This document shows, one piece after another, positions 15,204 to 23,536 of a stretch of DNA of 33,446 bases (position 1 is its first letter; the number at the start of each line of letters is the position of its first letter). A model generated the notes under the pieces. It did no database searches and had not been told where the DNA came from. It worked only from the letters and a program-made list of their open reading frames with translations. The position numbers and the translations under genes are program-made. Source of the DNA: a virus; IMG/VR virus record IMGVR_UViG_3300025138_000173, positions 1 through 33,446 of that record; one strand, given 5' to 3'.

Positions 15204-15688
15204 TGAAGAACTTAAAGAGGGTGTTTAATAAGATAGGAAAGCTGTTAGTTAAAGAATTTAAAACTGAACTAGAGCAACAAGGACACAGGGCTTCTAAGTC
15301 AGGAAGTATTATAGACGGACTACGATTTACCACATCTGATACAGAATTAAAAATAACTACCGATAAGGCTTACGCTGCTGTTCTTAATGACGGTGCAAAG
15401 CCACACTTTCCAAACACAGATGCTATCGAAGATTGGGTTAGAAAAAAAGGATTTGCTAGTGATGAAAAAGAGGTTAAGAGAATAGCTTATGCGGTAGCGT
15501 TAAGAATAAGCAAAGAAGGAACTCCGACAAAAGAAAGTTATAGTCCTTCAATAACAAACAACGGAAGAAGAACAGGATTTATTGAGCAAGTTATAAATAC
15601 AAACAAACAACAAATTACAAAAGATATTCAGTCTGCTGTCGGAAAGGATATAGAAATACTATTTACTAAACTACCAAAAGAAATATAA
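15203..15688 (+). CDS. HK97 gp10-like tail completion protein, 161 aa
   Basis: Matches the HK97 gp10/minor tail pattern: basic N-terminal helix, DGLRF, then AYAAVLNDGAKPHFPNTDAI with the typical Y-A-x-x-x-(E/N)-x-G-x-x-P, followed by IEDWVRKKG and a C-terminal FIEQVINTNK helix. Proteins of this family act at the head-tail interface or as tail completion factors. It precedes the tape measure gene with a one-base overlap. Confidence 0.7.
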   Translation: MKNLKRVFNKIGKLLVKEFKTELEQQGHRASKSGSIIDGLRFTTSDTELKITTDKAYAAVLNDGAKPHFPNTDAIEDWVRKKGFASDEKEVKRIAYAVALRISKEGTPTKESYSPSITNNGRRTGFIEQVINTNKQQITKDIQSAVGKDIEILFTKLPKEI

Positions 15689-18420
15689 TGGCAAAGAACA
15701 CCACTATACATAGAATACAGATTGAAGGCACTAGCGACTTAATTAGATTAAGAAAAGAGTTGGATGGCTACCAAAAGTCTTTAAAAGAAGTAAAGAAAGA
15801 AACAAAAGATGGTATGACTAGCGGACAAGCTAAGAAGTATCAAGAACTTTCTAGCTCCATAAAGTCTACTCGTAAAGAGTTAAATCAAGCCGAGAAGTCT
15901 TTAAAGGGAATGAATACCACTAGCAAAAAAGGTATTGGTTTTATCGGTAAGATGGCAGGTGCTTTTGGAGCTGCACAAATTGCTAGTCAGGCTTTTACTA
16001 AGGTAACTAGATTGTTGGGTCAAGCTATAAAAGACGGTATTAAAACATTTAGAGATTTTGAATTTGCAATGGCTAAGGTAAAGGCTATTTCAGGTGCTAC
16101 TGATACTGAGTTTGTAAATCTACAAACATCTGCAAGAGAGCTAGGTAAAAGTACATTCTTTACCGCATCACAAGTAGCACAACTTCAATTAAACTTATCT
16201 AAACTTGGGTTTAGTTCTGATGAGATAATGCAATCTCAAGAAAGTATATTGCTTCTTTCTACTGCCTTAGGAGAAGACTTAGGTAGAACAGCAACGGTTG
16301 TGGCTTCTACAATAAGGGGTTTTGGTGCTGACACAATAGAAACTGCTAGATTTGCAGATGTTATGGCTTCTGCCTTTTCAAACTCCGCACTTGATATAGA
16401 GAAGTTTCAAACTTCAATGTCTAAAGTTTCCGCTATTGCTTCTATGGCAGGGTTTAGCTTTGAAGAAACAACGGGTCTTTTAGGGTTGCTTACAGACAGG
16501 GGTATCGAAGCATCTATTGCGGGTACTTCTCTTAGAAACATTCTTTTACATTTACAAGACGGGTCTTCAGACCTATCTAAAAAACTAGGAAGAACAGTAC
16601 ACTCAGGAGAAGATTTTATTGTTGCTTTAAAAGAGCTTAGAAATAGCGGTATAGATGTTGCAGGAGTTATGGAGATAGTAGATAGAAGGCAGGTTCAGGC
16701 AATGAACTCTTTTATTGACGGTGCTGATACTTTAACTGATTTCAATGCACTTCTTAGTAAGTCTTCGGGAGTTTCAGAGGAAATGGCAGAAATAATGGAA
16801 GACACCTTGTCGGGTTCTATATTAAAAGCTAAATCAGCTTGGGAAGGTCTTACCATAACTTTATTGGAAGGCGGAGGTTTTATGCAAAAAATGGTAGATG
16901 GTCTAACTTCTTCCATTTCAGCTCTTACCAACAGTTTTCAAACAGCAGAACAGGCAGCTAGTATTGAGTTTGGTGATAGGCTTAAAAAGGCTTCTGAACA
17001 ATTTGCTAAACACAAAAAAGATTACAATGATGCCCTTAAAAAAGGAGGCGGTCAAACTGTTATGATGAAAAAAGAACTTAGCGACTATCTTATGAAACAA
17101 GAAGACTTGTTGGCTAAGAATGTTCAGTTTTTAAAAACATCTATTGGAATGAGCCAAGACGGTACGTTTACCGCTAGTGCAGAGGGTTTAGGAATCTCTC
17201 AAGATGAACTTGATATGCAAATCAAGATGGTTAGGTCAATGGAAATTGCATTAAAACAATTATTTGTCCGAACAGACGAACAAGTACAAAAAGAAAAACA
17301 AAATGCTATTGATGAGAAGAACAGAAAAGATGAATTACAAAAGGCAATAGATGCTGAACTGTTAGCTAAAAAAGACTTAATAAAGGTTCAAGAGCTTTTA
17401 TTAGCTCAGGCTAAAGAATTACCACAGAATAACGAGGCAGAGTTGACCTTTAAAAATAAAAAAATTCAACTAATAAAATCGGAAATAAAAAGATTAAAAG
17501 AGTTAGGTGTAGAGAAAGAAAAACAATCAAGACTTCAAATTGGGGATAATGATTTTAGCGGAATTGTTGGAGATGTGATGTCAAGTGCAGATGAAGATAT
17601 TGCAGGTAAAGAAGCTGAGATGCGACAACAATATGTAGACGGAAAAATACAGTCTGAAGCTGAACTAAACGCAAAGATAATTGAAATGAAGATTGCACAT
17701 TTCAACGATATGTTAGCACTACAAAATCAATCAATCATTGGAGAAGAAGAAATAGCAAACAAGGTCTTATCTCTTGAGTTTATGAAAAAGAAGGCTGCTG
17801 ACGATACCGCAAAAGCAGACCAAGAAAATACAAACAAACTTATAGAAAATGCTATTATGTCTGCTGAAAGCGTAGAACAGGCTTTTGCTAATGTTATTAC
17901 CGTAAAGATTAATGAGATACTTTTAAACGCTATGTCTTCTATGTTTGCAGACGGAACTATACCGTTTTTTGCTAAAATTGGTCTTGCTCTTGGTATGAAA
18001 ACACTTGTAACTCCTATGATAGCAAAATTGTTTGGCGGTGGAGAAGGAGGCAAGTTTGAACAAGGAGGTCTTACAAACGGAGGAATGTTTAAGGGTTCTT
18101 CTCACGCTAACGGAGGTGTTAAGTTTGCGGTAGGCGGTAGAATACACGAGGCAGAAGGCGGAGAAGCTATTATAAACAAGCGTTCTACTGCAATGTTTAA
18201 ACCAATGTTGTCTGCTATGAATCAAGCGGGAGGCGGTGTTAAATTCGCTAACGGAGGTTTCTTGTCAACAGGAGAGAAGTTCGCAATGGGCGGAGAACTA
18301 GCTAACGTACAGGATATGATTAGTGGTGGAGGCGGTACTACGCAAGTGATAATGGTGGAGAGTGATGTAACACAAACTCAGGGTAGAGTGAGTGCTATTG
18401 AAAGTCAGGCTACTTTTTAG
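15688..18420 (+). CDS. Tail tape measure protein, 910 aa
   Basis: Scaffold that sets tail length. Charged coiled-coil N-terminus (~20-75). The TP901-type tape-measure domain spans about 120-330: FEFAMAKVKAISGATDTEF, then STFFTASQVAQLQLNLSKLG and AGFSFEETTGLLGLLTDRG. Then a charged helical region, and a Gly-rich tail (FEQGGLTNGGMFKGSSHANG, AEGGEAIINKRS) typical of tape measures. At about 0.15 nm per residue it predicts a tail near 135 nm (inference). Confidence 0.92.
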   Translation: MAKNTTIHRIQIEGTSDLIRLRKELDGYQKSLKEVKKETKDGMTSGQAKKYQELSSSIKSTRKELNQAEKSLKGMNTTSKKGIGFIGKMAGAFGAAQIASQAFTKVTRLLGQAIKDGIKTFRDFEFAMAKVKAISGATDTEFVNLQTSARELGKSTFFTASQVAQLQLNLSKLGFSSDEIMQSQESILLLSTALGEDLGRTATVVASTIRGFGADTIETARFADVMASAFSNSALDIEKFQTSMSKVSAIASMAGFSFEETTGLLGLLTDRGIEASIAGTSLRNILLHLQDGSSDLSKKLGRTVHSGEDFIVALKELRNSGIDVAGVMEIVDRRQVQAMNSFIDGADTLTDFNALLSKSSGVSEEMAEIMEDTLSGSILKAKSAWEGLTITLLEGGGFMQKMVDGLTSSISALTNSFQTAEQAASIEFGDRLKKASEQFAKHKKDYNDALKKGGGQTVMMKKELSDYLMKQEDLLAKNVQFLKTSIGMSQDGTFTASAEGLGISQDELDMQIKMVRSMEIALKQLFVRTDEQVQKEKQNAIDEKNRKDELQKAIDAELLAKKDLIKVQELLLAQAKELPQNNEAELTFKNKKIQLIKSEIKRLKELGVEKEKQSRLQIGDNDFSGIVGDVMSSADEDIAGKEAEMRQQYVDGKIQSEAELNAKIIEMKIAHFNDMLALQNQSIIGEEEIANKVLSLEFMKKKAADDTAKADQENTNKLIENAIMSAESVEQAFANVITVKINEILLNAMSSMFADGTIPFFAKIGLALGMKTLVTPMIAKLFGGGEGGKFEQGGLTNGGMFKGSSHANGGVKFAVGGRIHEAEGGEAIINKRSTAMFKPMLSAMNQAGGGVKFANGGFLSTGEKFAMGGELANVQDMISGGGGTTQVIMVESDVTQTQGRVSAIESQATF

Positions 18421-18427
18421 TATATTG
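18421..18427 (+). promoter_or_regulatory. TATATTGCG element upstream of ATG 18432
   Basis: TATATTGCG starts right after the tape-measure stop and lies 4 bases before the next ATG. The same TATATTGCG occurs before the phosphoesterase gene (27900). It may be a variant -7 element lacking one T, but evidence is limited to the shared sequence. Confidence 0.35.
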
Positions 18428-18431
18428 CGAT

Positions 18432-18752
18432 ATGGCTATTAGACAAAACAAAGAAGAAATAGTTTTAGAGTTCATTGATAACATATACAATGAGGTTAGA
18501 GCTAAGTTCTCTGAAGATGCGGGAATAAAGAATGTTTTGTATCATTTGATAGAAAGCGGACTTGTTGACCCTAAGCAACTAAGAGATTATATGGTTATAT
18601 CGGATTACAAGAAGATTATTAAGAAGAACGCAGGACATAAGACTTATACCTTTATGGATTTATCTATTAAGTATGATATTTCCGACAGGACAGCTCAAAC
18701 AATAGTTTATCGAGGAAAAGATAAGTTTAAGGGCGACAACAACATAAGATAA
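18432..18752 (+). CDS. Small putative HTH protein, 106 aa
   Basis: Helical throughout. The C-terminal region YTFMDLSIKYDISDRTAQTI (residues ~76-95) plus a following VYRGKDKF looks like a helix-turn-helix, resembling the end of Mor/small-terminase-like DNA-binding proteins. It could regulate the head genes that start at 18808, or be a second DNA-binding packaging factor; both are inference. It sits alone between the tail and head modules. Confidence 0.6.
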   Translation: MAIRQNKEEIVLEFIDNIYNEVRAKFSEDAGIKNVLYHLIESGLVDPKQLRDYMVISDYKKIIKKNAGHKTYTFMDLSIKYDISDRTAQTIVYRGKDKFKGDNNIR

Positions 18753-18794
18753 AGGTTTTACAACTTTTTTCGCAAAGTCTATAATAACTATATA

Positions 18795-18802
18795 TATATT
18801 TG
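18795..18802 (+). promoter_or_regulatory. Head-gene promoter, leaderless type
   Basis: TATATTTG at 18795-18802, then 5 bases (CAACT) before ATG 18808. No TTG at the -33 position. TTTGCAACTATG is shared with the gene at 6923. It starts the protease-capsid transcription unit. Confidence 0.65.
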
Positions 18803-18807
18803 CAACT

Positions 18808-19815
18808 ATGAACAAATGGTACTCAATAGAAAACAAAGCAGACGGTAACCCTGTCGAAATCTCTATATACGATGAGATTGGCGACTACGGAACTTCTGCT
18901 AAGAACTTTATAGAGGAAGTAAAGAATGTAAGTGATAGAGATATTACGCTAAGAATCAACTCTGTTGGTGGTAGTGTATTTGATGGTCTTGCTATTTACA
19001 ATACTTTACGTTCTCACAGAGGTTATGTAAACATTAAGATTGAAGGCTTGGCAGCATCAATTTCTACCGTTATTGCAATGGCAGGAGATAATATTGAAAT
19101 GTCTGAGAACGGATTTTTTATGATACACAACCCATTCGGACAATCGGCAGGAGAAGCAACTGATATGCGTAAAACTGCTGATTTACTTGACAAGATTAAA
19201 AGTGAAATTATCGAGATTTACTTAAAGAAAACAAACCTTTCGGTTGAAGCTCTTTCTGAAATGATGGATAAAGAAACTTGGTTGTCTAGTCAAGAGGCTG
19301 TTGAATTTGGCTTTGTTAATGATATAACAGAACCAATGAAGGTGGCTGCATCGTTTGACCTTTCTAAGTTTACTAACGTAAATGAAAAAGAGGTTAACGA
19401 CAAACTAGGATTAATTAATAACAAAAAATCATTTAAAATGACTGAAGAATTAAAAACTTGGTTTAATGGTGTTAAAGAAGAAATCTTAAACGCTGTTAAC
19501 GGAGAGAAAGTTTCATCTCCTGCTCAAGAAGTTTCTGTTCTTTTTACTGACAATGAAGAAGTAGTAAACAAGTTTTCTGAACTTGAAGAAAATGCAACAT
19601 CTTTAAGAGAGGAAAAAGAAGAATTAGAAGGTCTTGTTTCTGAAAAAGAAGGCTCAATAGCTGACTTGATGAACAAGGTTTCTGAATTAGAAGCTAAATT
19701 AGCAAAAAGTGAAGCTACTGAAACTGTTGTTGAAGCAGATAGCGACCCTGTTATTGTTACTGAAGAAGTAGTAGTTAACGAGTGGGATAGCTTTGCTAAA
19801 TCAATTTTAAAATAA
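18808..19815 (+). CDS. ClpP-like prohead protease with scaffold C-terminus, 335 aa
   Basis: Capsid maturation serine protease. Residues 1-190 are a ClpP fold: INSVGGSVFDGLAIYNTL, catalytic Ser84 in GLAASIST, His107 in FMIHNP and the probable Asp154 in MMDKETWLSS before QEAVEFGFV. The C-terminal ~125 residues are acidic and coiled coil (EENATSLREEKEELEGL), as expected for a scaffold. An internal ATG at 19438 could yield the scaffold alone, as lambda C/Nu3 does. Followed directly by the major capsid gene. Confidence 0.9.
   Translation: MNKWYSIENKADGNPVEISIYDEIGDYGTSAKNFIEEVKNVSDRDITLRINSVGGSVFDGLAIYNTLRSHRGYVNIKIEGLAASISTVIAMAGDNIEMSENGFFMIHNPFGQSAGEATDMRKTADLLDKIKSEIIEIYLKKTNLSVEALSEMMDKETWLSSQEAVEFGFVNDITEPMKVAASFDLSKFTNVNEKEVNDKLGLINNKKSFKMTEELKTWFNGVKEEILNAVNGEKVSSPAQEVSVLFTDNEEVVNKFSELEENATSLREEKEELEGLVSEKEGSIADLMNKVSELEAKLAKSEATETVVEADSDPVIVTEEVVVNEWDSFAKSILK
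19438..19815 (+). CDS. Possible nested scaffold protein by internal start, 125 aa
   Basis: In frame with the protease gene, ATG 19438 follows an A-rich leader (ACAAAAAATCATTTAAA) like other starts in this genome and lies exactly where the protease domain ends. The product would be MTEELKTWFNGVKEEIL... with a long coiled coil, fitting an internal scaffold. Lambda Nu3 is the precedent. Sequence context only; no direct proof. Confidence 0.45.
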   Translation: MTEELKTWFNGVKEEILNAVNGEKVSSPAQEVSVLFTDNEEVVNKFSELEENATSLREEKEELEGLVSEKEGSIADLMNKVSELEAKLAKSEATETVVEADSDPVIVTEEVVVNEWDSFAKSILK

Positions 19816-19843
19816 TAATATAAACTAACTAAATTTAAGTATT

Positions 19844-20875
19844 ATGGCATTTCCAAATACAAACAACTTACCTGCGTTTACGCAGATGGATGCTAACCAA
19901 AGCATTATTTCTCCTTTGTTCTTAGGACAAGACTATATGGAGTATATGAATGTTCTTCCTGATATTAAGGGAGTAACAAAAGTTGACCACTTAGGGTCAT
20001 TATCTAAAATTACTAAGGCTTTTACAGCAGGTGCTTTCGCAGGCGAAACTACGGGTACTTTCTCAGGTGTTACTATTACTCCTGCAAGAGTTGAAGCTGA
20101 AATTGAATTTTACTCTAACTCTCTATTCGGGAAAGTAAAAGCTCAATTAATGAAAGGAAACTTTGAGTTCGATAATATTGACGGTACTGCTGTTAAAAAT
20201 GTACTTATCGACTTAATCGCACAAGGAATCAAGGCTGACTTTAACAGACAGTTATTCTTAGGCGATGCTTCACTTAGTTCAGGTGGAGATTACCTAGACT
20301 ACAATTCTTACGATGGTATATTCGAAGTATGTAAAGATACTTTAGCTGCTGCTCAAAAATTAGACAACTCTGATATTACAGGTGTTGCTAACGGAGAAGC
20401 TCTTAACGCTGCTGCTGATGGTGTAAACATCTTACAAGCTATGTATGATGCTGCTACTCCTGAGTTATTAAGTGCAGGAAATCACGTTTTCTTTGTATCA
20501 GGCGATATTTACGACAAATACTCTGAGTATTTAGAAGGTACGGGTTATGCTGCGGCAGGACACTCTGTACTTGTAAACGGTATTCCAAACTTGACTTACA
20601 GAGGTATTCCTGTATTGGCTCGTAGAGATTGGGATGTAGCTGTTGCTGCTGACTTTGCTATTATCAATGGTGCTTCTGCTACTGAGGAAACTCACAGAGC
20701 TATCTTAACTACTCGTGATGCAATCATCGTAGGTACTGACTTTAGCGAAAGTGCAATGGAACAATGGTATTCTCAAGACAACAAGTCTTACAGATTCCGA
20801 GTATCTTATATGTGTGGAGTTGCTTTAGCTGATGCTAAACTAGCTGTTTGTTACACAGCAGATGCTTTAGCATAA
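19844..20875 (+). CDS. Major capsid protein, 343 aa
   Basis: HK97-fold capsid subunit, judged by length, position after the protease/scaffold, and typical sequence: N-terminal arm with NQSIISPLFLGQDYMEYM, a central VEAEIEFYSNSLFGKVKAQL, the P-domain region GNHVFFVSGDIYDKYSEYL, and VLVNGIPNLTYRGIPVLARR near the C-terminus. Its even codon usage (GCT, GAA, AAC frequent) and Ala/Gly richness fit a highly expressed gene. It lies behind an A/T-rich leader and is followed by a hairpin at 20890. Confidence 0.88.
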   Translation: MAFPNTNNLPAFTQMDANQSIISPLFLGQDYMEYMNVLPDIKGVTKVDHLGSLSKITKAFTAGAFAGETTGTFSGVTITPARVEAEIEFYSNSLFGKVKAQLMKGNFEFDNIDGTAVKNVLIDLIAQGIKADFNRQLFLGDASLSSGGDYLDYNSYDGIFEVCKDTLAAAQKLDNSDITGVANGEALNAAADGVNILQAMYDAATPELLSAGNHVFFVSGDIYDKYSEYLEGTGYAAAGHSVLVNGIPNLTYRGIPVLARRDWDVAVAADFAIINGASATEETHRAILTTRDAIIVGTDFSESAMEQWYSQDNKSYRFRVSYMCGVALADAKLAVCYTADALA

Positions 20876-20889
20876 TTAATATAATTAAT

Positions 20890-20918
20890 GGGGGATGAAA
20901 TACTCCCCCTTAATTTTT
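20890..20918 (+). terminator. Hairpin terminator/attenuator after capsid gene
   Basis: GGGGGA (20890-20895) pairs with TCCCCC (20904-20909), an 8-base loop, then TTAATTTTT. GC-rich stem in an AT-rich gap; likely partial termination so that capsid is made in excess over downstream genes. Confidence 0.75.
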
Positions 20919-20938
20919 AACTTTTAAATAATAATAAA

Positions 20939-21511
20939 ATGGCAATAGAAAATTTAGTTTTAGCTGCTACTGACTTTGAGAAAAGAGGTGGGTTAAAACA
21001 TATAGGTCTTTGTGCAACATCAAACCTAACACCTACGTTTACTGCCGCAGGTACAGCAGATACTCACGCTGTGGCTTTAGTTGATAGTGCTTCCTTAGCT
21101 TTGTTTGACTTAAAGCAAGGTACGGGTTCTTTAACAACTAGCGGTTCAAAAGAAAATGGTGTTATGATGTTTGAGCATACTCTTTCATTCTACATTCCTA
21201 ACTGTTCAAACGTACACTTTGGAAACTTACAAAAATTATTACAAGAGCAAATTGCTGCTGTTGTAGTTGACCATAACGACCAAGCGTTCTGTATAGGTAT
21301 GTCTGCTACTTTTCAGCACACAACAGGTTCAGGCTCTTTCAATAATCAAATGTACGCTACAATGACAGGTCTTGAAGGTGGCACAGGTGCTGCTTTAGGC
21401 GATGAAAACGGTGTTACTGTTACTATTACTTGTTCTTCAGGAGAACTTCCTAGAACTGTATCAAGTACGGTTACTGTTGACCTTGCAGCAGGTACAATGG
21501 CATTATCTTAA
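20939..21511 (+). CDS. Probable major tail tube protein, 190 aa
   Basis: Beta-rich, Gly/Ala/Thr-rich and in a high-expression position between two hairpins. Shows features of tube proteins: a middle section SGSKENGVMMFEHTLSFYIP, a TFQHTTGSGSFNNQMYATM stretch and a GDENGVTVTITCSSGELP ending, as in the D-x-N-G-x-T-x-T pattern of phage tail tubes. A capsid-decoration protein is the alternative. A strong terminator follows directly. Confidence 0.5.
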   Translation: MAIENLVLAATDFEKRGGLKHIGLCATSNLTPTFTAAGTADTHAVALVDSASLALFDLKQGTGSLTTSGSKENGVMMFEHTLSFYIPNCSNVHFGNLQKLLQEQIAAVVVDHNDQAFCIGMSATFQHTTGSGSFNNQMYATMTGLEGGTGAALGDENGVTVTITCSSGELPRTVSSTVTVDLAAGTMALS

Positions 21512-21525
21512 TAATTAATTAAATT

Positions 21526-21563
21526 GGGTACGCATCGTGCATTTTGCACTTTGCACCCTTTTT
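21526..21563 (+). terminator. Rho-independent terminator after tube gene
   Basis: GGGT (21526-21529) pairs with ACCC (21555-21558); inner stems GCA/TGC and GTGCA (21537-21541)/TGCAC (21545-21549) around a 3-base loop; then a run of 5 T. Its 3' half contains the TTG of the next promoter. Confidence 0.85.
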
Positions 21564-21573
21564 ATTATATTTG
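21544..21573 (+). promoter_or_regulatory. Promoter for small gene and portal
   Basis: TTG at 21544-21546, 19 bases, TATATTTG at 21566-21573: a full Bacteroidota promoter overlapping the preceding terminator. ATG 21579 follows 5 bases later, so the mRNA should be leaderless. Confidence 0.75.
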
Positions 21574-21578
21574 TATAT

Positions 21579-21782
21579 ATGTATATATCAAAAAACAAAG
21601 AAGGCAGGACTATCTTTAACGAAGGTATTGTTGTTATGTGGGCGGATGCTACACAAGAAGAACTCAAAGCAATTTATGACTTGGGTTATACTAATTTTGT
21701 AACAAAAGAAGAAAATGCAGAATCAAAAAAATCAAACTCAAAAGCAAAAAAAGCAAAAAACAAAGCCTCAGATAAAGAGTAG
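21579..21782 (+). CDS. Small Lys-rich protein upstream of portal, 67 aa
   Basis: I chose ATG 21579 over the upstream in-frame GTG at 21537, because GTG lies inside the terminator and before the promoter. Product: MYISKNKEGRTIFNEGIVVM then a helix ATQEELKAIYDLGYTNFV, ending in a Lys/Ala/Ser tail. The last 68 bases also encode the portal N-terminus in the +1 frame. Role unknown; a head-joining or decoration role would be guesswork. Confidence 0.65.
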   Translation: MYISKNKEGRTIFNEGIVVMWADATQEELKAIYDLGYTNFVTKEENAESKKSNSKAKKAKNKASDKE

Positions 21783-23004
21783 TTTTGGTGCTAAGTACGC
21801 TTTTGTTAACCTTTCTACACCTCAAGTTTCTAGTGAGGTAAAAGACTTAGACAGGTTAAGAGAAGATTGGATGCCTTTTGGAAAAGATAATTTGTTTCCT
21901 CAATATCTTGCTGAATTAAAAAGACAATCCTCAACTCACAGGTCTGTTCTAGCACAGAAAACAACTTTCACAACAGGTGGAGGTTTTTCTACGTCAAACG
22001 AACAGCTAAAGGACTTTATTGAAAGCGTAAACGCTAATGGAGAGAGTTTAAAGGACTGTTTTAAGAAATTGGCAGATGATTACTACACTTACGGTAATGC
22101 TTTCTTAGAAGGTGTTGTTTACGATGGAGGTGTAAACTTCTATCACAAAGACGCTTCTACTGCAAGATTGTCTAAAAATAAAAAGCACGTTTATTTTAAT
22201 CCTGATTGGTCTAATTATAAGCGTAACAAAGAAAAAACACAAAGAATACCTGTTTATCCTACTATATCACAAAGTAGGTTTATAATACACTATAAGGATT
22301 ACGAAAGTACATTTAACTTTTACGGACTTCCTGACTATGTAGCTGCTTTAGAACACATAGCAATAGATTTTGAAATAGGTAAATATAATCACACAGCATT
22401 TAAGAATGGATTTAGTCCTTCCGCTATTGTTACCGTTAATGGGGATTTTGGCGAAGCAGAGGCAGAGAAGTTTGTTGAAACTGCCAAAGATACTCTTACA
22501 GGTAGTGGTAACAACTCTAAGATACTTTTCTTAGTAAAGAACGGAGATGATGCTAACAGCACAGATGTTCAGATTATAAATAAAAAAGAGGATGGAGATT
22601 TCTTAGATTTACAGAAATTAACAGACCAAAATATAATTACTGCTCATAGATGGCAACCTGCTTTGAGTGGTATTGTTTCATCGGGTAAGATGAATAATAC
22701 AGGTAGCGAGATTAGAATTGCTTATGATTTAGCAATGAGTACGGTTATTAGAGATACAACAAATATTCTACTAGAGCCTATCAAAAGAATCATAAACGCA
22801 GAGGTTGGTATTGATACAGATGATTTAGTTGTTGTTTACGAACCGCCTATCTCATTCTTAGCTGATATTGACCCTAAGCAAGTTCTTACTATTAACGAGC
22901 AAAGAGCAATGCTTAACAAAGATTTATCTGATATTGAAGACGGAGAGTTATTGATTTCAGACAGACAGACAATAAGAGTAGAACGAAGTAACACAAACAA
23001 CTAA
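21715..23004 (+). CDS. Phage portal protein, 429 aa
   Basis: Dodecameric head vertex protein through which DNA is packaged. Body: DLDRLREDWMPFGKDNLFPQ, then YYTYGNAFLEGVVYDGGVNF, SRFIIHYKDYESTFNFYGLP, AFKNGFSPSAIVTVNG and the C-terminal wing and stem AHRWQPALSGIVSSGKMNNT, all as in HK97/PBSX-type portals. The basic, Gln-rich first ~20 residues are encoded in overlap with the previous gene, so a later start is possible. Unusually placed after the capsid gene. Confidence 0.9.
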   Translation: MQNQKNQTQKQKKQKTKPQIKSSFGAKYAFVNLSTPQVSSEVKDLDRLREDWMPFGKDNLFPQYLAELKRQSSTHRSVLAQKTTFTTGGGFSTSNEQLKDFIESVNANGESLKDCFKKLADDYYTYGNAFLEGVVYDGGVNFYHKDASTARLSKNKKHVYFNPDWSNYKRNKEKTQRIPVYPTISQSRFIIHYKDYESTFNFYGLPDYVAALEHIAIDFEIGKYNHTAFKNGFSPSAIVTVNGDFGEAEAEKFVETAKDTLTGSGNNSKILFLVKNGDDANSTDVQIINKKEDGDFLDLQKLTDQNIITAHRWQPALSGIVSSGKMNNTGSEIRIAYDLAMSTVIRDTTNILLEPIKRIINAEVGIDTDDLVVVYEPPISFLADIDPKQVLTINEQRAMLNKDLSDIEDGELLISDRQTIRVERSNTNN

Positions 23005-23005
23005 T

Positions 23006-23536
23006 ATGGCAAACGTAAGACAGTACAACAATTTTGTAACAGCTTCAGAAGTAATAGCAAACGCTTTTACAAATCAAGCTACTGATACAGCATTAATATC
23101 TGATAGTATTTTAGATATTGCTGAACTTGCACATATTAAGCCTGAGCTTGGATTAGATTTTTACGAGCAATTAAAAACTCAAAATCATACGGGAGGAACG
23201 TTATCTGCTGTTAATCAGACACTTGTAACTGACTTTTTAAAACCTGCTTTATATTGGTTTACTCGTTTTGAAGTTATGAATGAAATACAATACAACACTA
23301 CCTCAGCAGGTTTAGTTGTTAATGTATCTGAGTTTAGTAATCCTGCAAATGTTGAGCAATTTAATCAGATGAAAAGCGATACTTATAGAAAGGCAAAGGT
23401 TTTTCTTGATGATATGATTGCATACATTACTCACGAAGACCAAGTAAATCAGTTTCCTTTATATGGAACAGATGGAGATAGCTCTATGCCTGACCAAGAC
23501 ATAGCTAGTAAGTTAAACGGAATAATATTCTATTAA
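23006..23536 (+). CDS. Head-tail connector protein, DUF6712-like, 176 aa
   Basis: Helical adaptor of the head-tail interface. N-terminal ITASEVIANAF-type start, then DSILDIAELAHIKPELGLDFYEQL and TDFLKPALYWFTRFEVMNEIQ, a pattern found in Bacteroidota head-completion proteins (DUF6712). It follows the portal by one base and overlaps the next gene by one base, consistent with the connector position. Confidence 0.7.
   Translation: MANVRQYNNFVTASEVIANAFTNQATDTALISDSILDIAELAHIKPELGLDFYEQLKTQNHTGGTLSAVNQTLVTDFLKPALYWFTRFEVMNEIQYNTTSAGLVVNVSEFSNPANVEQFNQMKSDTYRKAKVFLDDMIAYITHEDQVNQFPLYGTDGDSSMPDQDIASKLNGIIFY

Noticed and set aside
17727-18225. Long minus-strand frames opposite the tape measure gene
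   Set aside because: All supported genes are on the + strand; these are Ser/Phe-rich antisense shadows without promoters.
21537-21578. GTG-initiated 14-codon extension of the small gene before the portal
   Set aside because: It lies inside the terminator stem and upstream of the promoter that would transcribe the gene, so it cannot be on that leaderless mRNA.
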